Assembly (NCBI RefSeq): GCF_008806975.1
Contig: NZ_CP031728.1
Span: 744,001 to 808,000 of the forward strand
From: Cellvibrio sp. KY-GH-1
GTDB taxonomy: Bacteria; Pseudomonadota; Gammaproteobacteria; Pseudomonadales; Cellvibrionaceae
DNA: 64,000 nt
Direction of reading: 5' to 3'
Shown here: positions 56,877-64,000 of the stretch, in pieces
How the letters are laid out: every line of letters begins with the position of its first letter
Position numbering within the stretch: position 1 is the first letter of the stretch
The notes under the pieces: generated by a model
The model's input: the letters and a program-made list of their open reading frames with translations, nothing else
What the model was told of the DNA's origin: nothing
Database searches by the model: none
Translations under genes and position numbers: made by a program

Positions 56877-56975
56877 CTACTTGTCCGCCAAAGCAATACA
56901 AATCGCGCAGCCAATGCTGGTCGCCATGCGTGATGTTTGCGTGCGAAACAAAAAGTCATCATAAAAAGTAAACAA
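56877..56975 (-). CDS. Possible 32-codon small protein
   Basis: A short frame reads from TTG 56975 (L-F-T-F-Y-D-D-F-L-F-R-T-Q-T-S-R) on through MATSIGCAICIALADK to TAG 56877, directly before the strong minus-strand terminator. The composition looks protein-like (amphipathic start, hydrophobic end). There is no good ribosome binding site before the TTG or before the internal ATG, so this may be a non-coding RNA instead. A -35/-10 pair TTGTGA-N17-TAGAGT lies just upstream at 57025-56997 on the same strand. Confidence 0.3.
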   Translation of the reverse strand: MFTFYDDFLFRTQTSRMATSIGCAICIALADK

Positions 56976-57130
56976 GTTGGATAAAAATGGAGCTCGACTC
57001 TAATCTAAATCCCGGTACCTCACAAGAGTTTTTTTACGTCCAGCGCTGAATATTCCTATCAGAAAAATACCTTGTGCATCCTCGATACTGAGCGAGAATG
57101 ACTTAAATTCAGCAGGGTTAATACTTATTG

Positions 57131-57140
57131 CCTATACTTT
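57131..57140 (+). promoter_or_regulatory. Candidate sigmaS-type -10 element of cheV
   Basis: CCTATACTTT (57131-57140) matches the CTATACTT extended -10 favoured by RpoS, with no good -35. It lies about 50 bases before the cheV start. Confidence 0.4.
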
Positions 57141-57191
57141 TTCTTGTCTATTCAATGTCTTGGCTAAAGGGCCTGCAATAGTGGTGTAACT

Positions 57192-58145
57192 ATGTCCAAG
57201 TTGCTGGATTCTATTGATCAACGTACCCGCCTGGTGGGGGAAAATCGCCTTGAGCTGCTTATGTTCCGTTTGGGAGGACGGCAGTTATTTGCGATTAATG
57301 TGTTTAAAGTGCAAGAAGTGGTAAAGATGCCCAAATTGCGCCACGTTCCTCATAGCCACCCTCATATTTGTGGAGTTGCTCACCTTCGAAACCAGGCTGT
57401 GCCCGTGATCGACTTGCGCGCGGCTATCGGAATGAGCCCACTAAAAGAAACTGAAAATGCAAATTTGATTGTGGCCGAATATAACCGTTCGGTGCAGGCA
57501 TTTTTAATCGGCTCGGTAGATCGAATTGTGAATTTGAATTGGGAGCTAATCTTGCCCCCCCCTAAAGGTACGGGGCGTAGCCATTTTTTAACCGCAATCA
57601 CCCGCATTGATGATCAGCTGGTAGAAATTCTCGACGTAGAACGTGTATTGGCCGACATAATCCCATACAACACGCAGGTATCTGACGAGGTGTTGGATTC
57701 AGATTTGGTCGCGGAAGCGCGGCGGCGCAAATTAAAAGTATTGTTGGCTGAGGATTCGCCAACCGCGGTCAAGCAGGTTAGAGAAACGCTTGGGAATCTC
57801 GGGATCGATGTTTTATCTACCCAGGACGGATTACAAGCGTTAACCCATTTGCGGCAGTGGGTTGCCGCCGGGCGCAAGGTAACCGATGAAATCCTGATGC
57901 TAATTACGGATGCGGAAATGCCGGAAATGGATGGCTATCGCCTGACAGCAGAGGTACGCAAAGACCCGGATTTACGCGATTTGTACGTTGTATTACACAC
58001 TTCACTGAGCGGTAGTTTTAATAAGGCGATGGTGGAGAAAGTAGGGTGTAATGACTTCCTTTCCAAGTTTCAACCGGATGAACTGGCTACAGTCGTTCAA
58101 AAGCGATTACGTCAGTTTCTAACCGGTAGTCAAAAAACCTTATAA
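57192..58145 (+). CDS. cheV: Chemotaxis coupling protein CheV (CheW-receiver fusion)
   Basis: A 317-residue protein with an N-terminal CheW domain (about 18-165: RLELLMFRLGGRQLFAINVFKVQEVV, HPHICGVAHLRNQAVPVIDL) and a C-terminal receiver (about 180-310) with LAEDSPTAVKQ, phosphoacceptor Asp240 in ITDAEMPEMDG and LSKFQPDELA. CheV couples chemoreceptors to CheA and tunes adaptation through phosphorylation. No other che genes are present, so it serves systems encoded elsewhere. Confidence 0.93.
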   Translation: MSKLLDSIDQRTRLVGENRLELLMFRLGGRQLFAINVFKVQEVVKMPKLRHVPHSHPHICGVAHLRNQAVPVIDLRAAIGMSPLKETENANLIVAEYNRSVQAFLIGSVDRIVNLNWELILPPPKGTGRSHFLTAITRIDDQLVEILDVERVLADIIPYNTQVSDEVLDSDLVAEARRRKLKVLLAEDSPTAVKQVRETLGNLGIDVLSTQDGLQALTHLRQWVAAGRKVTDEILMLITDAEMPEMDGYRLTAEVRKDPDLRDLYVVLHTSLSGSFNKAMVEKVGCNDFLSKFQPDELATVVQKRLRQFLTGSQKTL

Positions 58146-58171
58146 AAATGCCGGCGAGCGCCGGCATTTTT
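58144..58171. terminator. Bidirectional terminator between cheV and slt
   Basis: AAAAATGCCGGC (58144-58155) and GCCGGCATTTTT (58160-58171) with a GAGC loop; A and T tracts on both sides serve both convergent genes. Confidence 0.9.
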
Positions 58172-58192
58172 GTGTCCATAAGTTATAGGGCA

Positions 58193-60190
58193 CTATAACT
58201 GCCTATTGGCTTCCGCCGGCGTAACAAAATTGGTTTCTTGTCCAAGCCGATAAGCGTAGATCACCGAAAAAGACAGCACATTTTGTACGTAACCGCGCGT
58301 CTCCTTGTAAGGAATCGTCTCAATCCAAACATCGTAAGGCAACTGGGAATTCTTTTCTTTGTTTAACCATTTTTTCACGCGCGAAGGGCCGGCATTGTAG
58401 GCTGCAGCAGCCAGGATACGGTTACCATCGAAAACATCGAGCAAGTGATTTAGATAACGGCTACCCAAGGCAATATTTTTTTCCGGGGTAATTAAATCAT
58501 TTGGTGAAAAACTCAAGCCGCTCTTCTGCGCGGTATGTTTCGCTGTTGTGGGGAGTAACTGCATTAAACCCACGGCCCCTGCTGGTGATTTTGCGTCGTG
58601 CATGAACGCACTTTCCTGGCGTGTCACTGCAAAAATAAACAGTGGGTTTACCGATGTTTGTTTGGCTGCTTTATTCACATGATCTTTGTAGACAATAGGG
58701 AAGCGCACTTGAAGCTCATCCCAGGATTGGGCCTCTGCCATTAATTGAATACCATGGCGATACCAACCCCATTTTTCTGCCAGACGACCCGCAATAATCA
58801 TCTGCTCCATGGGCATTCGACGTGCACTGTGAAAATACTCTCGGCTAGCTGCAGCCAGTTCGCCACGCATAAAAAACTCTCGCGCTCGCAGCATACCCTG
58901 GGAGTTTTCCACTGCACGGAATTGTTCTTCGGTAACCGTTAATGGTCGATCCAGTAGGTGATAGGTAACGCCCGTCTTATCGGCAGCGAGAAAACCGTAG
59001 AAACTGCGTGCCGGTGCGACGCTTTGATAAATGGCCATAGGTGTTTCGCCATTCATTTCCTTAATATCCAACTGCTCCATGGTTCTGGCTTGCCAATAGC
59101 GCCAGCGCTCGGATTTTCGTGCATCTTCAGGCAGGCGCGCAAGCCATTCGTTAATACGCTCCCAATCTTGCTTGCGCAATGATTCACGCAGTAACCACTC
59201 AAGTAAATCAGTTCTCGTGAGGTTTGGAGTAGATGCAACTAATTTTTCAGCGTCGACTTCGTGGTCTTGATAAAGCAAACGCAAGGCAATGTGGTACTTG
59301 ATGTTAACTCTGTCTTCATCACTAAACAGCTGTTGGGCGTCGTATTGATGCCAAAGCGTCAGCGCTTCTTTCGCATTGGTGAGCGCCAGCTTTTCCAAGC
59401 CATGCAGGATGACGGATTTCATTTCTACTGATTGCTTGGAAAATTTACCAGTTTGTTTCAGCAATCGAGGGTTGGCGTCGACTTGTTGCATCAACAATGC
59501 AGTCGGGCGACTGTTTGCGGGGAGTAAATTGCTCAAGTAACTTGTCATGCTTTTGTTGCCAGCTTTCAACGCTTTTTGATGGCGCTCCCAAATTAACTCG
59601 GACGTCATAAGGCCGGCCTTCTTCCAGGCCGAGAAAAGCGGGTCGCAAGCTTTTGATTGGGTCTTATCAATGTTCCAGAGTGGCGCAACTTCATTCAGAG
59701 CAGTTTTATCACCTGTTTCATAACGCGCACGAACCTGCAAACAGGCTAACTCAGGGTCTGTCAGGCGCTTGTCGTAAAACTTTAGATAATCATTCCAACG
59801 CTCACGCTGCGCCAGGGTGCGTAACCAACGATGGGTGAGTCGCTCAGAAAGAAACGAGTCTGGGTACCGCGTAAAAAAACTTTCCACATCGTTTTGAGGT
59901 AATGCAATCAGTCGATTACTTAATTCCTGATATTCCAAATACGGCAACAGTGGGTAATTCTGTAATTGTTTCACCAGCTGCTTATATTCACCCATGTTTT
60001 TTGCGTTTAGCGCCTTTTGGGCTTGGGCATATTTTTGCCTTTCCAATTGACGTTGGTCGACCTTGGCAGGTGCTGCTTTGGCGGTAGCCTTTGGAGGAGG
60101 GTTGGTTGCTGCTTCGGCGATCAGGGTCATACTGCCGACGAATACGCTGGCGCTGATTGTGACGGGCCAAAGTATTTTCGAAAACCTCAT
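58193..60190 (-). CDS. slt: Soluble lytic murein transglycosylase (Slt70 type)
   Basis: A 665-residue periplasmic enzyme with a signal peptide (residues 1-27, ending AEA-A). A long alpha-superhelical U-domain (about 40-480) precedes the catalytic SLT domain (about 505-640), with Glu526 in TRQESAFMHDAKSPAGAVGLMQLLP and AAAAYNAGPSRV. It cleaves peptidoglycan with 1,6-anhydroMurNAc formation. The size matches E. coli Slt70 (645). It is divergent from uup, as in Pseudomonas. Confidence 0.94.
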   Translation of the reverse strand: MRFSKILWPVTISASVFVGSMTLIAEAATNPPPKATAKAAPAKVDQRQLERQKYAQAQKALNAKNMGEYKQLVKQLQNYPLLPYLEYQELSNRLIALPQNDVESFFTRYPDSFLSERLTHRWLRTLAQRERWNDYLKFYDKRLTDPELACLQVRARYETGDKTALNEVAPLWNIDKTQSKACDPLFSAWKKAGLMTSELIWERHQKALKAGNKSMTSYLSNLLPANSRPTALLMQQVDANPRLLKQTGKFSKQSVEMKSVILHGLEKLALTNAKEALTLWHQYDAQQLFSDEDRVNIKYHIALRLLYQDHEVDAEKLVASTPNLTRTDLLEWLLRESLRKQDWERINEWLARLPEDARKSERWRYWQARTMEQLDIKEMNGETPMAIYQSVAPARSFYGFLAADKTGVTYHLLDRPLTVTEEQFRAVENSQGMLRAREFFMRGELAAASREYFHSARRMPMEQMIIAGRLAEKWGWYRHGIQLMAEAQSWDELQVRFPIVYKDHVNKAAKQTSVNPLFIFAVTRQESAFMHDAKSPAGAVGLMQLLPTTAKHTAQKSGLSFSPNDLITPEKNIALGSRYLNHLLDVFDGNRILAAAAYNAGPSRVKKWLNKEKNSQLPYDVWIETIPYKETRGYVQNVLSFSVIYAYRLGQETNFVTPAEANRQL

Positions 60191-60351
60191 GGGAACCTCA
60201 AATTATTATAAAACCCGGCGGGTTGGTTATGCCTGGCTGGTGGGATATGATGCGGCACTTTTTTGCGCCCGGTGATTAACTGAGAATACCAGTCAAGTTG
60301 GGCTTCTGCCAGTATCATTTTCGTTGTAAAACTACCTGAATTATTCTTTCT

Positions 60352-62259
60352 ATGTCTTTGATTAAAATTGAAAAAGCTTACCTTGGCTACGGGTTGCAAA
60401 TCCTGTTGGACGAGGTCGACCTGAGTATCGAAAAAGGTCAGCGTGTATGTTTGATTGGGCGCAACGGCGCGGGTAAATCCAGCTTATTAAAAGTGATTGC
60501 GGGTGACGTCGATCTGGACAAGGGCGAGGTCATACGCCAAAACGGGATTCGCATCGCACGTTTGGAGCAGGATTTACCGGAAGCGGATGATCGGCTGGTG
60601 TTTGATGCCGTGGCGGCCGGAAGCGATGGGGTTGGGCAGTTGCTGGCCGAGTATCGCCAGCTATCCCACAGTGCCGATATTTCAGATCAACAATTAGCGC
60701 GCATGAGTCAGTTACAGCAGCAGATTGAGGCGCGCGATGGCTGGGCGTTACAACAAAAAGTAGAGTCAATTATTTCGCGTCTTGAATTACCCGCCGAGCG
60801 CTATATGCGTGAACTTTCTGGCGGCTGGCGCCGACGCGTTGCGTTAGCACGCGCGCTGGTACTTGAGCCGGACGTGCTCTTGCTGGATGAACCAACTAAT
60901 CACCTGGATATTGCTGCGATTGAATGGCTGGAGAAACAGCTTCTCATCTTCAATGGCGCGCTCATTTTTATCACTCACGACCGTTCTTTACTCCAAGCAT
61001 TGGCAACGCATATCGTCGAGCTTGACCGCGGCCATATTCGCTATTGGCAGGGCGATTATGCGAGTTTCTTGGTTTATCGTGAGCAGGCGCTTGCGGATGA
61101 AGCGCGTCACAACGAGTTGTTCGATAAAAAACTCGCGCAGGAAGAAGTTTGGATTCGCCAAGGGATTAAGGCGCGTCGTACCCGCAACGAAGGACGTGTA
61201 CGAGCGCTGAAAGCGCTGCGAGAGGAGCGTTCCCAGCGTCGGGAGGTAATGGGTAAAGCAAACTTCACTCTGGCAAGTAGCGGAGATTCCGGTAAGTTAG
61301 TGGCGGAATTAACGGATGTCGTTTTTGCATGGGGTGAAAAGCAAATCATCAAACAATTTTCTGCGCGCATTATGCGTGGTGATCGTATTGGTTTGGTGGG
61401 TGCAAACGGGGCTGGAAAAAGCACCTTACTGAAATTAATTCTGGGGGAGTTGGAGCCACAGTCCGGTAAGGTAAAACTCGGTACCAATCTGCAAGTAGCC
61501 TACTTTGACCAACTTCGCGATCAACTCGATTTGGATAAAAATGCGGTTGATAACATCGCGGAAGGGCGCGAATTTATCGATATCGACGGAAAATCCAAGC
61601 ATATATTTTCCTACCTGAGTGACTTTCTCTTTAGTGGTGAGCGTGCACGTACACCACTGCGCGCGTTGTCCGGCGGTGAGCGGAATCGGGTTTTGCTTGC
61701 AAAATTGTTTAGCAAGGCGGCAAACCTATTGGTGTTAGATGAACCGACCAATGATCTGGACGTGGAAACCCTGGAATTACTGGAAGAGATTTTGACTGAT
61801 TATCCCGGTACAATTTTGTTAGTGAGCCATGATCGCGCCTTCTTAAATAATATTGTCTCCAGTGTAATCGCCTTTGAGGGGCGCGGTAATGTGATCGAAT
61901 ATGTCGGTGGTTACGACGACTGGCTTCGCCAAGGGGGCAAGTGGACTCAGGCCGATGAACTTCCTGTTGTTGCAGAGCCTGTGCAAGTACAACAGGTTGC
62001 TACAGCACCTGCTAAATCACCCGTAAAATCCAAGAAGCTCAGTTACAAATTTCAGAAAGAGTTTGATGAGTTGCCACAAAAAATCGAAGCCTTGGAGCAA
62101 CAGCTTGAATCATTACAGGTGGAGGCAAATGCAGGAGATTTCTACTCGCAGTCTGCCGCTGTTGTAGAGAAAAAACTGCAGGATCTGGCCCGCGTGCAAC
62201 AGCAACTCGATGATTGCTTCGAGCGCTGGGCCGAATTGGAGGATATGCAGCAAGAATAA
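60352..62259 (+). CDS. uup: ABC-F family ATPase Uup
   Basis: A 635-residue soluble protein with two ABC domains and no membrane part. Domain 1 has Walker A GRNGAGKSS (36-44), signature LSGGWRRRV and Walker B VLLLDEPTNHLD; domain 2 has GANGAGKST (350-358), LSGGERNRV and LVLDEPTNDLD. The C-terminus (about 560-635) is a coiled coil (ALEQQLESLQVEANAG ... DLARVQQQLDDCFERW), which is the Uup DNA-binding type. Uup acts on ribosomes and suppresses precise transposon excision when present. Confidence 0.94.
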   Translation: MSLIKIEKAYLGYGLQILLDEVDLSIEKGQRVCLIGRNGAGKSSLLKVIAGDVDLDKGEVIRQNGIRIARLEQDLPEADDRLVFDAVAAGSDGVGQLLAEYRQLSHSADISDQQLARMSQLQQQIEARDGWALQQKVESIISRLELPAERYMRELSGGWRRRVALARALVLEPDVLLLDEPTNHLDIAAIEWLEKQLLIFNGALIFITHDRSLLQALATHIVELDRGHIRYWQGDYASFLVYREQALADEARHNELFDKKLAQEEVWIRQGIKARRTRNEGRVRALKALREERSQRREVMGKANFTLASSGDSGKLVAELTDVVFAWGEKQIIKQFSARIMRGDRIGLVGANGAGKSTLLKLILGELEPQSGKVKLGTNLQVAYFDQLRDQLDLDKNAVDNIAEGREFIDIDGKSKHIFSYLSDFLFSGERARTPLRALSGGERNRVLLAKLFSKAANLLVLDEPTNDLDVETLELLEEILTDYPGTILLVSHDRAFLNNIVSSVIAFEGRGNVIEYVGGYDDWLRQGGKWTQADELPVVAEPVQVQQVATAPAKSPVKSKKLSYKFQKEFDELPQKIEALEQQLESLQVEANAGDFYSQSAAVVEKKLQDLARVQQQLDDCFERWAELEDMQQE

Positions 62260-62274
62260 ATCATGGCCGTAAGA

Positions 62275-62736
62275 TTATTCAGGGAGGTCGGTTTGCTTTT
62301 TGACGAGAACGGCCAAGACGTCACAAGTAGCGCCATGCAAAACGCTATTTGGCGTTGAGCCAAGTAAAAGCGCAAACCCTTTACGTCCATGACTGCCAAC
62401 CACAATCAAATCTGCCTCCTCCTGCTCGGCGAGATAGTGAAGTTCCGCTGCTGGCTGCCCAACCAAAACATGCTGTTGCTGAATTGGGTAGTCAGCGGAT
62501 TTTGCAAGTTGGGTCAATTCCGCGCTGGCTTTTTGAACTTGCTGTTCCTGCACACCGCTAAGGTCTACCGGCATATCTCCGCCATAGGCAAAAGCAATGG
62601 GTTCAAGGACATGGGCAAGAGTCAATTTGGCGTTGCAGACACTGGCAATTCCTGCCGCGCGCGCGATCACTTTCGGGCAATCCTCGGATAAATCGACACC
62701 GACAATAATGTGGCGATAACTGATGGCCTCATTCAT
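62275..62736 (-). CDS. Universal stress protein (UspA family)
   Basis: A 153-residue UspA-fold protein: HIIVGVDLSEDCPKVIARA at the start and the ATP-binding VVGSHGRKGFALLLGSTPNSVLHGATCDVLAV motif (G-x2-G-x9-G-S/T) at the end, so it probably binds ATP. I use ATG 62736, placed six bases after GAGGTG; the GTG at 62745 lies inside that site. A Usp gene near uup is also seen in Pseudomonas. Confidence 0.92.
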   Translation of the reverse strand: MNEAISYRHIIVGVDLSEDCPKVIARAAGIASVCNAKLTLAHVLEPIAFAYGGDMPVDLSGVQEQQVQKASAELTQLAKSADYPIQQQHVLVGQPAAELHYLAEQEEADLIVVGSHGRKGFALLLGSTPNSVLHGATCDVLAVLVKKQTDLPE

Positions 62737-62888
62737 GATTTTCACCTCGCTGTGAATCCGTGTTGAGAACGAAGATAAATTTACTAATACGACAAGCTGT
62801 GAACAAAATAATCCTTAATCAAAAGGTAGCTCAATTCGGGATTAATCCAAATTTGTTTAAGCATTAATGATTTTTTTGGGGCTTTTTT

Positions 62889-63380
62889 ATGAGTGTTTGG
62901 CTTGTTGTTTTTATATTGTTGGCCGTGGGGATGATTATGGGGCCCATCTCTATGCTCAGGCCAAAACCAGGTCAACGGCGTAAAGAAAATTTACGGGCCC
63001 AAGCAGCACAACAAGGTGTGCGTTTTGGGCTGCGCAAAGCCCCAAAGCTAAAGACAGATATGGAGGATCCAGAACCCACCCCGGCATACTACCTTGCCCC
63101 CACAACAAAGATGCAAGCTATGTCGACCTGGACACTAATGCGCACGGGATATGAGCATGAAGGAAACTTTTATCGCGATTGGGATTGGAACGGGGAATAT
63201 CGCCCGAGCGCGAAAGCCAGTCATCTATTACGCGAATATTTAGCTAACTTGCCTGAATCGGTAACCTTGATAAGTCAGGGGGAGGCGGGAACCTGCCTGC
63301 TTTGGAATGAAAAGGAAGATGCAGAATTACTCAATGTACTGATTAAGTTGTTAAAAGAGTTGCAGGCTAGTGTAGTTTAA
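62889..63380 (+). CDS. Conserved single-pass membrane protein of unknown function
   Basis: A 163-residue protein with one N-terminal membrane helix (about 2-22: VWLVVFILLAVGMIMGPIS), a basic stretch (RPKPGQRRKENLRAQ), then a cytoplasmic domain with aromatic-rich FYRDWDWNGEYRPSAKASHLLREYL and a C-terminal helix. A similar uncharacterised gene appears near slt, uup and uspA in Pseudomonas. No catalytic motif is visible. Its end overlaps the convergent gene by 14 bases. Confidence 0.65.
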   Translation: MSVWLVVFILLAVGMIMGPISMLRPKPGQRRKENLRAQAAQQGVRFGLRKAPKLKTDMEDPEPTPAYYLAPTTKMQAMSTWTLMRTGYEHEGNFYRDWDWNGEYRPSAKASHLLREYLANLPESVTLISQGEAGTCLLWNEKEDAELLNVLIKLLKELQASVV

Positions 63381-64000
63381 GCGCCGCAGATGCAGGTGTC
63401 TGTAGTTCGCGGCTCAAGCTAACCCGGTCACCGTCTACCATCTCGCTCAATTCTTTGATCATTTTCAATCGGCGTGGATCCTGATGCATCGACTCCATTA
63501 GCAACTGCTGAGCCTTACGATAAAACGCCTGAGCGGAAAATCGATCGCTAATTGCCATGGATTTATCTCCCTGGCCGATATAGGACATTACCGACACCAT
63601 CAAATATGCCCAGCGCAATTCTGCTAAATACGTTTCGAGTTCTATTTCATTAATTACACCTCGTGCGGCCAGCTGGGTAATCAAATGCATAGCCTCATTC
63701 AAATGCAGCTGAGTTTTAGCGATTTGCGCGTCGCTATCGCGCTGGTAACTTATTGGTTGGCGCGTTTGCGGGTTTAGCATTTCTTCGGAGTGGAGCTCTG
63801 TCTTGCGAATTGCCGCCTCGAGGTGTTCCCGGTTTTTGTCTTCCAGTGCCAGCATGTGCTGTTGCAGCTCAACAATCATGTCATTTATGTGTTTGGTGAT
63901 TACCCGATTGGGAATTGTCTGCTCAAGGCAGGTCACAACCTCGCCGAGCTCATCAGCCTGTACACGTAATCGACGTTGCTGCAGGCGTCTTTCTCGCTGC
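63367..64000 (-). CDS. Uncharacterised helical protein, N-terminus outside the window
   Basis: The frame is open to the window edge, giving at least 211 residues; a GTG at 63936 is internal and need not be the start. The visible part begins with an Arg/Gln-rich helix (QRERRLQQRRLRVQADELGE) and is wholly helical, with ELRWAYLMVSVMSYIGQGDKSMA and AFYRKAQQLLMES, reminiscent of a TPR-like pair. No family is recognised. It is convergent with the membrane protein gene. Confidence 0.6.
   Translation of the reverse strand, partial: QRERRLQQRRLRVQADELGEVVTCLEQTIPNRVITKHINDMIVELQQHMLALEDKNREHLEAAIRKTELHSEEMLNPQTRQPISYQRDSDAQIAKTQLHLNEAMHLITQLAARGVINEIELETYLAELRWAYLMVSVMSYIGQGDKSMAISDRFSAQAFYRKAQQLLMESMHQDPRRLKMIKELSEMVDGDRVSLSRELQTPASAALKLH

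Noticed and set aside
56758..56901. Longer 147-residue form of the small membrane protein
   Set aside because: The extension would be translated through the strong terminator hairpin, and the internal GTG has a perfect ribosome binding site.
1..64000. tRNA genes, CRISPR arrays, insertion sequences or prophage
   Set aside because: No cloverleaf-like sequence, regularly spaced repeat, transposase or phage structural gene was seen on either strand.

Overview
The window is a 64 kb stretch of a gammaproteobacterial chromosome. Gene content and order point to the Pseudomonadales/Cellvibrionales side of the class, most plausibly a Cellvibrio-like organism. That placement is inferred from synteny and protein resemblance; no database search was possible. 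Several blocks keep an order known from Pseudomonas: mltD-gloB-(methyltransferase)-rnhA-dnaQ ... fimL-nudC; mtaD-ubiG-mupP-yciK beside gyrA; cmk ... rpsA-ihfB ... wbpM; and slt-uup-uspA. I see no tRNA, rRNA, insertion sequence, phage gene or CRISPR array.

Layout. 1-2.7 kb: the 3' end of rimO, a small acetyltransferase, a lone type IV pilin-like protein, a membrane-tethered glutaredoxin, an OsmC protein and a pirin. 2.7-7.3 kb, minus strand: pgm, mltD and gloB. 7.4-14.7 kb: methyltransferase, rnhA, dnaQ, fimL, nudC, a membrane protein, sohB and msrA. 14.7-19.8 kb: an electron-transfer-flavoprotein island, with LysR regulator and ETF-ubiquinone oxidoreductase on one strand and etfB-etfA-fpr on the other. 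20.1-24.3 kb: an orphan HEPN-like protein, then yciK, mupP, ubiG and mtaD. 24.6-29.3 kb: gyrA, pheA and tyrA. 29.5-33.9 kb: cysD, cysN, comEA, pyrF and cmk. 34-39.2 kb: a sugar-nucleotide block (manB, galU, manC, ugd). 39.4-44.5 kb: rpsA, ihfB, a WbpM-type dehydratase and a WbpL-type initiating transferase. 44.9-48 kb: amt, cmoB and cmoA. 48.1-58.1 kb: a signalling region. 58.2-64 kb: slt, uup, uspA and two uncharacterised proteins, the last running off the window.

How genes work together. manB/manC make GDP-mannose, galU/ugd make UDP-glucose and UDP-glucuronate, and the WbpM/WbpL-type enzymes make and load the first sugar of an O-antigen or exopolysaccharide. The ETF island moves electrons from flavoprotein dehydrogenases into the quinone pool. 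CmoA and CmoB carry out consecutive steps of tRNA wobble-uridine modification. The signalling region contains an EAL-CBS-GGDEF protein, a receiver-TPR protein, a sensorless histidine kinase, a double-FHA tail-anchored protein, a DUF5610-like protein, an EAL-HDOD protein and CheV. It is the best candidate for an undescribed system: the five genes from 48166 to 54777 lie in one direction and carry phospho-relay, phospho-peptide-reading and c-di-GMP modules, but no DNA-binding output.

Other points of interest are an inverted repeat covering the ribosome binding site of the DUF5610-like gene, a strong orphan minus-strand terminator behind a possible short ORF or sRNA near 56.9 kb, a gyrA-ihfB chromosomal block that lacks serC, hisC and aroA, and a methionine in the GyrA-box.
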